A program made the translations under genes and the position numbers. 64,000 bases of DNA from an uncultured Dokdonia sp. (GTDB lineage Bacteria > Bacteroidota > Bacteroidia > Flavobacteriales > Flavobacteriaceae), in the NCBI RefSeq assembly GCF_947492535.1, contig NZ_CANLNH010000002.1:372001-436000 (forward strand), read 5' to 3'. Each line of letters begins with the position of its first letter. Positions within the stretch are counted from its first letter, which is position 1. Under the pieces are notes generated by a model. It was given only the letters and a program-made list of their open reading frames with translations, did not search any database and was not told where the DNA came from. Below, piece by piece: positions 1 through 7,400 of this stretch.

Positions 1-2
1 AA

Positions 3-554
3 ACAACGAGAGAACTTGCTGAATTTTTTAATGAGACATTAGGATTCTGCCCTAATTCTGTCCTGACGATGCAGCGTCGTCCAGATATCTCTCGTGCATT
101 TATAAACCTTAATAAAGCGGTAATGGCTAACCAAGGAAATGTTACTTCTGCTCTAAAGCGTATGATTGCTTGGGTTTCTAGTAATGCAACAGGATGTCGT
201 TATTGTCAAGCACATGCTATACGAGCAGCAGAGCGTTATGGAGCAGAACAAGAGCAATTAGATAATATATGGGAATATAGAACGCATGCTGCGTTTTCTG
301 ATGCAGAAAGAGCTGCACTAGACTTTTCATTGGCAGCAAGTCAAGTGCCTAATGCTGTAGATGACAAAATTAAAGAAGAGTTATATAAGTATTGGAATGA
401 AGGCGAAATTGTAGAAATGTTAGGAGTGATTTCTTTATTTGGATATTTAAATCGTTGGAATGACTCTATGGGAACTACCCTAGAAGGAGATGCTATTGAA
501 AGTGGAAATCAATATTTAGGAAAACACGGGTTTGAAGTAGGAAAACACGTTTAA
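3..554 (+). CDS. AhpD/carboxymuconolactone decarboxylase-family protein, 5' end outside window
   Basis: The reading frame is open from the first bases of the window (codons from position 3), so the ATG at 69 is probably internal and the true start lies upstream. The sequence has the family's redox motif GCRYCQAH (CxxC followed by His), about 60 residues after the ATG at 69, in an all-helical protein. Family members act as alkylhydroperoxidase-like thiol peroxidases or decarboxylases; the CxxCxxH pattern favours a peroxidase-like or uncharacterised AhpD role. Substrate cannot be told. A hairpin terminator follows at 585, so the gene ends its transcript here. Confidence 0.8.
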   Translation, partial: TTRELAEFFNETLGFCPNSVLTMQRRPDISRAFINLNKAVMANQGNVTSALKRMIAWVSSNATGCRYCQAHAIRAAERYGAEQEQLDNIWEYRTHAAFSDAERAALDFSLAASQVPNAVDDKIKEELYKYWNEGEIVEMLGVISLFGYLNRWNDSMGTTLEGDAIESGNQYLGKHGFEVGKHV

Positions 555-584
555 ATACATACTATAAAAAGAACCAAATATTTT

Positions 585-632
585 ATGCAAGAAAGATAAA
601 CTTAAAAGAGAATCTTTCTTGCATTTTTATTT
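585..632 (+). terminator. Intrinsic terminator after the AhpD-like gene
   Basis: A perfect 13-bp stem (585-597 with 612-624, arm ATGCAAGAAAGAT) is followed by a T-rich run (TTTTATTTTA). It sits 30 bp after the stop codon at 554. Confidence 0.8.
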
Positions 633-924
633 TATAAACCATCAAAAATAAAACGTTCTTTAGGTTTAATTATTAGTTTTTAGAATTTTAAACTATAAAG
701 CGATATTAAAAAACCTTATGGCTATTACGGAAAAAACGTAATTTTTTCTTATGTTTGGCGAACAATTCTTACTTAATAGAATTTAAAAAGTCTTTAAAAA
801 GCATATTTATCGGTTAAAAAGCATTGAATTGTTAAAAAACAGATCGATTACATTTTTAAATAAATAAAAGACTCATTAATTCTATATTTACGTGAGATTT
901 TTTGAAATAAATAATATGTATAAT
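633..924. other. Intergenic stretch with one orphan hairpin
   Basis: I see no coding frame with protein-like composition here. The only structure is a small hairpin at 724-742 (ATTACG...CGTAAT) followed by six T, resembling a terminator but with no gene directly before it on this strand. Upstream of 925 there is only a weak match to a Bacteroidota -7 box (TATATTTA near 883). Confidence 0.4.
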
Positions 925-1992
925 ATGAAAAAACAAATACTACTTTTAAGTGTTTTTGCTTCTGCTTTTTTTGTTTCTTGTAGTGATGAAGAAATAATTA
1001 CTAGTAATGATGCTATTACAGATTTTGAAGTTACTATTGAACAAATTGAACAAATAGACTTTGATCCGGAAACGGCAGAACCTAATAATAGATTTAATGA
1101 TGCAAGCGAAGGTCTTTATCATGGAGTTATTGTTACTGTAGAGCCAGGACAATCAGATAACCTTCACGGTAAAATCTGGATAAACATTAACAATGATGGT
1201 CATTATAATGCTACGGTTGTAACAAATCAAGGAGATCGATTTAAATTTTTAGGGAAGCCAGTAAATTTCGATAACAGTAAATTTGTTTTTAGAGGAAAAA
1301 GAGGCACTTTTGATTATGATATAAGTGATATAAATAATCCTGTTGCAACTAATGTAATCGTAGATTCAAAACCAGGTCATGTGGCTTCTGTAAAAGACAG
1401 AGCAGGGCAACGTGCTGCGGCTATATTAGGAACATTTGCAACAAATGATAATCCTGATGATATTATTTCAGGAACTTGGGACTTACTTACAGACGGAACA
1501 CCAAATCCTGATGCATTTAATTTTCCATTATTAACAGAAGTTGTGATTACAGTTACCAATAATGGGAATGTATATTCAGATACAGATTTCGAAATGTTTA
1601 ATTACCTCTGTTTTTTTGAAACTACTATTACAGAGATAGCCCCTGTGTTTTTACATGAAGATCCTATGACTACACCAAATGGGCGTAATGAGTTTTGGGC
1701 ACAAAATCAATCATTTCAATTAGGAAATGCTACGTTAGAATATTGGTTAGGGCAAAGTAGCGGATTAGTAGATAGCAATGGATCTACTTTTGTTAATCAT
1801 GGATTCCACAATAGTGATTTTGCAGACCCTCCATCAAATGTATGTACAGCGATAGATGGACAAAAAGGGATATGGACATGGAATGGTCGTACAGGAACTT
1901 CTTCTTTTGACGATCCATTTGATGTGCCAATGTTACATTCAGAAAATGTTGATTACGAAGCATTCAAGCAAGTACTTAGACAGAACAACTAG
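925..1992 (+). CDS. Secreted lipoprotein of unknown function
   Basis: The protein is 355 residues from the ATG at 925, which begins MKKQILLLS. An in-frame ATG at 892 would put 11 polar residues before the signal peptide, so I prefer 925. Residues 1-18 are a lipoprotein signal and the lipobox ends FFVSC with the acylated Cys at 19, followed by Ser-Asp-Glu-Glu. The mature part is rich in Asn, Asp and Thr, has beta-type composition, and contains a few cysteines late in the chain. I do not recognise a family. It is probably on the cell surface or in the outer membrane. It is monocistronic, with a terminator at 2039. Confidence 0.8.
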   Translation: MKKQILLLSVFASAFFVSCSDEEIITSNDAITDFEVTIEQIEQIDFDPETAEPNNRFNDASEGLYHGVIVTVEPGQSDNLHGKIWININNDGHYNATVVTNQGDRFKFLGKPVNFDNSKFVFRGKRGTFDYDISDINNPVATNVIVDSKPGHVASVKDRAGQRAAAILGTFATNDNPDDIISGTWDLLTDGTPNPDAFNFPLLTEVVITVTNNGNVYSDTDFEMFNYLCFFETTITEIAPVFLHEDPMTTPNGRNEFWAQNQSFQLGNATLEYWLGQSSGLVDSNGSTFVNHGFHNSDFADPPSNVCTAIDGQKGIWTWNGRTGTSSFDDPFDVPMLHSENVDYEAFKQVLRQNN

Positions 1993-2038
1993 AACTATAC
2001 ATAAGGTTTTATAATAGAAATCTTATTAAATTATAGCG

Positions 2039-2070
2039 CCTCCATAGCAATATTGTTATGGAGGTTTTTT
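2039..2070 (+). terminator. Intrinsic terminator after the lipoprotein gene
   Basis: Stem CCTCCATA (2039-2046) pairs with TATGGAGG (2057-2064) and is followed by TTTTTT. Confidence 0.85.
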
Positions 2071-2155
2071 ATGTAAAAAAGAGTCAGTTTTACCCTTGAT
2101 TTTAATGAAGATTATAACAGTCTAGAAACCTCTTATTTTTCATACAAAAATTCCG

Positions 2156-2163
2156 TAAATTCG
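2156..2163 (+). promoter_or_regulatory. Possible -7 box for ileS
   Basis: TAAATTCG is one base off the Bacteroidota -7 consensus TAnnTTTG and lies 25 bp before the ileS ATG. I see no clear -33 element. Confidence 0.3.
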
Positions 2164-2187
2164 CTCCCTTATTTAAAAGCATATAAA

Positions 2188-5100
2188 ATGAGCGCTAAGT
2201 TCACTGAATATAAAGGATTAAACCTTCCTCAAGTAGCCGATGAGGTTCTTGCCTTCTGGAAAGAAAATAAGGTATTTGAAAAGAGTATCACGACACGTGA
2301 AGGAGCAACTCCTTATGTGTTTTTTGAAGGACCTCCATCTGCTAATGGACTTCCTGGGGTACACCATGTATTAGCGCGTGCTATCAAAGATATCTTTCCA
2401 AGGTATAAAACCATGAAAGGATTTCAAGTAAAACGTAAGGCAGGATGGGATACACATGGCCTTCCCGTAGAACTCGGTGTAGAGAAAGAATTAGGGATTA
2501 CCAAAGAAGACATAGGTAAAAAAATCACTGTCGAAGAATATAATGAGGCGTGTAAAAAAGCAGTCATGCGTTACACAGATATCTGGAATGACCTAACTGA
2601 AAAGATGGGTTACTGGGTAGATATGACTGATCCATATATCACATACAAGTCTAAGTATATGGAAACTGTTTGGTGGTTACTCAAGCAGATTTATAATAAA
2701 GATTTACTATACAAAGGATATACAATACAACCGTATTCTCCTAAAGCAGGTACTGGGTTGAGTTCGCATGAACTTAATCAACCTGGATGTTATAGAGATG
2801 TAACTGATACCACGGTAGTTGCTCAGTTTAAAATGACAGCAGAAGGCACGAACCCTCTTGCCAAAGAATTAGCCGATGGGCAAACCTATTTCCTAGCTTG
2901 GACGACTACCCCTTGGACCTTACCTTCTAATACAGCACTTACGGTTGGAAAGAAGATAGGCTATATGCTAGTTGAGACGTATAACCAATATACACATGAG
3001 CCTGTCAAAGTCATTTTGGCAAAAGCGCTTGTCGGGAAGCAGTTTTCTGGGAAGTTTTATGAAGTTGGAGGTGATACCGCTTTCGCGAAAGCGGACTTAG
3101 AAACATATACCGCAGGAGACAAGAAAATACCATACCTCGTAACACGTGAATTTAAAGGAGCCGATCTTTTAGAATTACGTTACGAACAATTATTTGATTT
3201 TGTACAGCCACACGATAATCCTCAAGATGCTTTTAGAGTCATTGCTGGAGATTTTGTAACCACCGAAGATGGTACTGGTATTGTACATACAGCGCCTACT
3301 TTTGGAGCAGATGATGCCTTGGTAGCAAAGCAAGCATCTCCAGAAGTACCACCATTATTAATTAAAGATGAGAATGATAATTTAGTTCCGCTTGTAGATT
3401 TACAAGGAAGATTTCGTCCTGAATTGAAGGAGTTTGGAAATAAATATATCAAAAATGAATACTATACTGATGGCGAAGCTCCAGAAAAATCAATGGATGT
3501 TGAGCTTGCTATTCGTTTGAAAGAAGAAAATAAGGCATTTAAGGTAGAGAAGTATGTACACAGTTATCCACACTGTTGGCGTACTGATAAGCCTGTATTG
3601 TATTATCCATTAGATTCTTGGTTTATCAAGGTAACTGATTTTAAAGATCGTATGCACGAGCTTAATCTAGGCATTAATTGGAAACCTAAAGCTACTGGAG
3701 AAGGTCGTTTTGGAAACTGGCTTGCCAATGCAAATGATTGGAACTTATCCCGTAGTCGTTTTTGGGGAATCCCATTACCGATATGGCGTACTGAAGATGG
3801 GAAAGAAGAACTCATTATAGGTTCTGTAAAAGAATTGAAATCAGAAATCAAAAAAGCAATAGATACTGGAGTGATGAATAGCGATCCTTTTGAAGGATTT
3901 GTTGCTGATGATATGAGTGAAGAAAACTATGACCTCGTAGATCTTCATAAAAATGTAGTAGACCGTATTGTATTAGTATCACCTTCAGGACAACCTATGA
4001 ATCGTGAGAGCGATCTTATCGATGTGTGGTTTGATTCAGGGTCTATGCCGTATGCACAATGGCATTATCCTTTTGAAAATAAAGAACTTGTAGAAGAAAC
4101 TTGGCGTAAAGCAGATTTTATCGCCGAAGGAGTAGATCAAACAAGAGGTTGGTTTTATACATTGCATGCCATTGCAACGATGATTTTTGATGATGTTGCG
4201 TATAAAAACGTAGTTTCTAATGGCCTTGTATTAGACAAGAACGGGCAGAAGATGTCTAAACGTCTAGGGAATGCAGCAGATCCATTTGAAACACTTGCCA
4301 CCTATGGACCTGATGCTACACGCTGGTATATGATCAGTAATGCAAATCCATGGGATAATTTAAAGTTTGATTTAGCAGGAATAGAAGAGGTAAAGCGTAA
4401 GTTTTTTGGAACACTTTATAATACGTATGGCTTCTTTGCATTGTATGCAAATCTTGATAATTTCACCTATGCTGAAGCAGAAGTGCCGTTTGCCGAACGT
4501 CCAGAAATAGACCGTTGGGTACTTTCAGAATTACATACGCTTATTGCAAAAGTAGATACGTTCTATGCAGAATACGAACCTACAAAAGCAACGAGAGCTA
4601 TAGATACTTTTGTACAAGAAAACTTATCTAACTGGTTTGTAAGATTAAGCCGTAGACGATTCTGGAAAGGATCTTATGGTACAGATAAGATAAGCGCGTA
4701 CCAAACACTATATACATGTCTTGTTGAAGTGGCAAAACTAGCAGCTCCTGTAGCACCATTTTTTATGGAGAGACTCTATAAAGATTTGAATGCAATAACA
4801 GGAAAAGAAAAATTTAATAGCATACATCTGTCACATTTTCCAAAAAGTGATACTAATTACATAGATAGTACGTTAGAGCACAAGATGGAAAAGGCGCAAA
4901 CAGCTAGTTCATTGGTGTTATCACTTCGTGCAAAAGAAAAAATTAAAGTACGTCAGCCATTACAGCGTATTATGATTCCTGTATTGTCAGATACAGATCG
5001 CGAAGAGATTTTAGCAGTTGCAGATCTTATAAAATCTGAGGTAAATGTTAAAGAAATTGAGCTTATAAGTGATGATTCTGGCATATTAGTTAAACAGATT

Positions 5101-5610
5101 AAGCCTAATTTTAAAGTTTTAGGACCTCGATTTGGAAAAGACATGAAGCTGATAGCTAGTGCTATACGAGAGTTTGGTGCTGATGAAATTGCAAAAATTG
5201 AGCGTGATGGTAAAATTGAGATAGAAATTAATGGAAAAATGACTACATTAGAATCGGGTGATGTAGAAATTTCTTCTCAAGATATAGACGGCTGGTTAGT
5301 TGCAAGTCAGAATGGAATGACCGTAGCACTAGACATTACAATCACAGAAGAGCTTCGTAAAGAAGGTGTGGCACGAGAATTGGTGAATCGTATTCAGAAT
5401 TTACGTAAAGACTCTGGATTTGAAGTGACAGATCGGATTCATGTTGTTTTACAGAAAGAATCGCTTATTGAGCAAACTGTAAAAGATAATGCAACGTATA
5501 TTAAAACAGAGACACTAGCAGATTCTCTTGAAGTAGTAGAAAAAGTAACAGATGGGCTTGAAATAAGCTTTGATAATATAACAACATATTTAACCATATC
5601 AAAACATTAA
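2188..5610 (+). CDS. ileS: Isoleucyl-tRNA synthetase (long, type 2)
   Basis: Charges tRNA-Ile with isoleucine in the cytoplasm. The class I signature is present as GLPGVHHVLAR around residues 54-64 (HIGH motif) and KMSKR at 688-692, with the CP1 editing domain between them and the anticodon-binding helical domain after. At 1140 residues it is about 200 longer than the E. coli enzyme. The long C-terminal extension and the HIGH-region variant fit the eukaryote-like type 2 IleRS usual in Bacteroidota, a type often insensitive to mupirocin. A TTTCGCGAAA palindrome at 3077-3094 lies inside the CP1 region and encodes AFAKA in frame, probably an inserted surface loop. The dksA-like gene follows after 5 bp. 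Confidence 0.97.
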   Translation: MSAKFTEYKGLNLPQVADEVLAFWKENKVFEKSITTREGATPYVFFEGPPSANGLPGVHHVLARAIKDIFPRYKTMKGFQVKRKAGWDTHGLPVELGVEKELGITKEDIGKKITVEEYNEACKKAVMRYTDIWNDLTEKMGYWVDMTDPYITYKSKYMETVWWLLKQIYNKDLLYKGYTIQPYSPKAGTGLSSHELNQPGCYRDVTDTTVVAQFKMTAEGTNPLAKELADGQTYFLAWTTTPWTLPSNTALTVGKKIGYMLVETYNQYTHEPVKVILAKALVGKQFSGKFYEVGGDTAFAKADLETYTAGDKKIPYLVTREFKGADLLELRYEQLFDFVQPHDNPQDAFRVIAGDFVTTEDGTGIVHTAPTFGADDALVAKQASPEVPPLLIKDENDNLVPLVDLQGRFRPELKEFGNKYIKNEYYTDGEAPEKSMDVELAIRLKEENKAFKVEKYVHSYPHCWRTDKPVLYYPLDSWFIKVTDFKDRMHELNLGINWKPKATGEGRFGNWLANANDWNLSRSRFWGIPLPIWRTEDGKEELIIGSVKELKSEIKKAIDTGVMNSDPFEGFVADDMSEENYDLVDLHKNVVDRIVLVSPSGQPMNRESDLIDVWFDSGSMPYAQWHYPFENKELVEETWRKADFIAEGVDQTRGWFYTLHAIATMIFDDVAYKNVVSNGLVLDKNGQKMSKRLGNAADPFETLATYGPDATRWYMISNANPWDNLKFDLAGIEEVKRKFFGTLYNTYGFFALYANLDNFTYAEAEVPFAERPEIDRWVLSELHTLIAKVDTFYAEYEPTKATRAIDTFVQENLSNWFVRLSRRRFWKGSYGTDKISAYQTLYTCLVEVAKLAAPVAPFFMERLYKDLNAITGKEKFNSIHLSHFPKSDTNYIDSTLEHKMEKAQTASSLVLSLRAKEKIKVRQPLQRIMIPVLSDTDREEILAVADLIKSEVNVKEIELISDDSGILVKQIKPNFKVLGPRFGKDMKLIASAIREFGADEIAKIERDGKIEIEINGKMTTLESGDVEISSQDIDGWLVASQNGMTVALDITITEELRKEGVARELVNRIQNLRKDSGFEVTDRIHVVLQKESLIEQTVKDNATYIKTETLADSLEVVEKVTDGLEISFDNITTYLTISKH
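3077..3094. repeat. TTTCGCGAAA palindrome (18 bp) in ileS
   Basis: Perfect palindrome CCGCTTTCGCGAAAGCGG, read in frame as AFAKA within the IleRS editing-domain region. Confidence 0.9.
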
Positions 5611-5615
5611 TTAAT

Positions 5616-6002
5616 ATGGCAGATACAACAAAAGGACAAAGATATAGCGATGCCGAATTAGAAGAATTTCGCATCATCATTCAAGAAAAAATAGATAAAG
5701 CGCAACGCGATTTAGATTTAATAAAAAGCGCTTATCTTAACGATGGCACAAATGGTACAGACGATACATCTCCTCAATTCAAATCTTTTGAAGAAGGAAG
5801 TGCAACGATGAGTAAAGAAGCTAATAGTGCACTTGCGATTAGGCAAGAGAAGTTTATTAGAGATCTTAAAAATGCGATTACGCGTATCAATAATAAAACA
5901 TATGGTATTTGTCGTGTCACTAAAAAACTTATTAATCCTGAGCGATTAAAACTAGTACCGCATGCAACACTTAGCATTGAAGCTAAAAATATGCAGAGCT
6001 AA
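5616..6002 (+). CDS. DksA/TraR-family protein with degenerate zinc finger
   Basis: A 128-residue protein with the DksA/TraR layout: N-terminal helical coiled-coil (about 10-95), then the C-terminal finger region reading YGICRVTKKL...RLKLVPHATL, with a conserved Bacteroidota tail. Only one of the usual four zinc-binding cysteines remains, so zinc is unlikely to be bound. DksA proteins bind the RNA polymerase secondary channel and modulate transcription with ppGpp. It is 5 bp after ileS and almost certainly co-transcribed with it. An intrinsic terminator follows at 6012. Confidence 0.88.
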   Translation: MADTTKGQRYSDAELEEFRIIIQEKIDKAQRDLDLIKSAYLNDGTNGTDDTSPQFKSFEEGSATMSKEANSALAIRQEKFIRDLKNAITRINNKTYGICRVTKKLINPERLKLVPHATLSIEAKNMQS

Positions 6003-6011
6003 CACTATAAT

Positions 6012-6034
6012 AGCGTCTTTCGGGACGCTTTTTT
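6012..6034 (+). terminator. Terminator abutting the next start codon
   Basis: Stem AGCGTC (6012-6017) pairs with GACGCT (6024-6029), followed by a T6 run that ends exactly where the ATG at 6035 begins. Read-through would be needed for the next gene unless it has its own promoter. Confidence 0.75.
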
Positions 6035-6667
6035 ATGAAATATTACTTCTTCTTCTTTACACTATTAGTTGCGTTTCCAAGTACTACATTTGCGCAAAAA
6101 AAACTATTTAAAGAATATGATGTAGGCAGTACGCACACATTGTACATTGATAGTGATGAGATTTTTCAAATTAAAGTCACGACAAGTCAAACAGATAAAA
6201 TAGAGATATATACTCAAATAGAAGGAGAAACTTTTGAAAGTACATTACTTCACACGGTACTTAAAGATGGAACCTTAAAAATTACGACAGGTCGCACACC
6301 AGATTTTATTCCTTTTAACGATAAACTATCAGCCCATAAGGTATTATCTATTGTATTAGATATAACCCTTCCAGAAGGACTCACTCTTGATGTGTATTCA
6401 ACACTAGCAAGTGTAGAAGTGCAAGGAGATTATAATCAAATACGTGTTAATTTAGAAAAAGGAAGATGTTATTTATCCAGTTTCCGCTTTCGCGAAAGCG
6501 TATATATCAATACAATATCTGGAAATATTGATCTAGAAACAAAAAATGTAAATATAGACGCGCAATCTCGCAACGGAATGATCGTTATTCCTAAAGGGAT
6601 GACTGGAGCCAAAACATTGTATTTACAGAGTATCGATGGTGATATAACAGTTATAAATTCACAGTAA
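6035..6667 (+). CDS. Secreted beta-rich protein, adhesin-like (DUF4097-like)
   Basis: 210 residues with a clear signal peptide cut near TTFAQ/KK (residue about 21). The mature part is short alternating strands (VYSTLASVEVQG, NTISGNIDLETKNVNID), the pattern of the DUF4097/DUF2807 right-handed beta-helix family, which is exported and uncharacterised. The start codon lies directly at the end of the terminator at 6012-6034, with no visible ribosome-binding site. A TTTCGCGAAA palindrome at 6485-6500 is read as RFRES and probably extends a turn. It shares general fold with the gene at 54537. lspA follows after 33 bp. Confidence 0.7.
   Translation: MKYYFFFFTLLVAFPSTTFAQKKLFKEYDVGSTHTLYIDSDEIFQIKVTTSQTDKIEIYTQIEGETFESTLLHTVLKDGTLKITTGRTPDFIPFNDKLSAHKVLSIVLDITLPEGLTLDVYSTLASVEVQGDYNQIRVNLEKGRCYLSSFRFRESVYINTISGNIDLETKNVNIDAQSRNGMIVIPKGMTGAKTLYLQSIDGDITVINSQ
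6485..6500. repeat. TTTCGCGAAA palindrome (16 bp) in the 6035 gene
   Basis: CGCTTTCGCGAAAGCG, read in the second frame as RFRES. Confidence 0.9.
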
Positions 6668-6700
6668 AAAGACGTATTTTTACCACCTTAAATAAATTGT

Positions 6701-7321
6701 ATGTCACTAAAAAAAGCAGGACTTATTGTCTTTTTAATACTTCTTGTAGATCAATGTATCAAGATTTATATAAAAACACATTTTCATTTAAATGAATCAA
6801 TTAAAGTTTTCGGATTGGATTGGTTTCAAATTTATTTTGTTGAAAATGAAGGTGCTGCTTGGGGTGCGCAATTACCAGGAGAATACGGTAAAATTATACT
6901 TTCATTATTTCGCTTAATTATCGCGCCATTAATTGGATATTGGCTCTATAAATCAGTAAAAGATAACGCTCCAAAACTTCTTATTATTTCTGTCTCTCTA
7001 ATATTTGCAGGCGCTGTAGGTAATATTATTGACTCTTTATTGTATGGCGTATTTTTTGAATCTAGTGATAACGGAAATATAGCAAACTTCTTACCTGGAG
7101 GAGGAGGGTATGCAAAACCATTATATGGTAATGTGGTCGATATGCTTTATTTTCCATTTATAAAAGACGCAACATTTCCTTCTTGGATTCCTTTTATAGG
7201 AGGGAAAACATTTACTTTTTTTAATGCTATTTTTAATATAGCAGATATGGCAATAAGTACTGGTGTGGGAATACTTCTTGTTTTTAATAAAAAAGTATTT
7301 CCAAAAACCGAATCTGCTTGA
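6701..7321 (+). CDS. lspA: Lipoprotein signal peptidase (signal peptidase II)
   Basis: Inner-membrane aspartic protease that removes signal peptides from prolipoproteins. The conserved ENEGAAWG motif follows the first membrane segment, and the two catalytic aspartates are in GNVVDMLYF and FNIADMA. Four membrane segments are visible. At 206 residues it is longer than the usual 160 or so, because of a Gly-rich insert (about residues 115-145) before the first catalytic Asp, a form common in Bacteroidota. The window's lipoproteins (925, 12039, 44086, 44853) would be its substrates. Confidence 0.95.
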   Translation: MSLKKAGLIVFLILLVDQCIKIYIKTHFHLNESIKVFGLDWFQIYFVENEGAAWGAQLPGEYGKIILSLFRLIIAPLIGYWLYKSVKDNAPKLLIISVSLIFAGAVGNIIDSLLYGVFFESSDNGNIANFLPGGGGYAKPLYGNVVDMLYFPFIKDATFPSWIPFIGGKTFTFFNAIFNIADMAISTGVGILLVFNKKVFPKTESA

Positions 7322-7400
7322 AATGATTTATAATTAATAACGACCATAGTATTCCTAGTCAATCTCTATATACACTAAGAATATTAAAATTGTTATTAAA

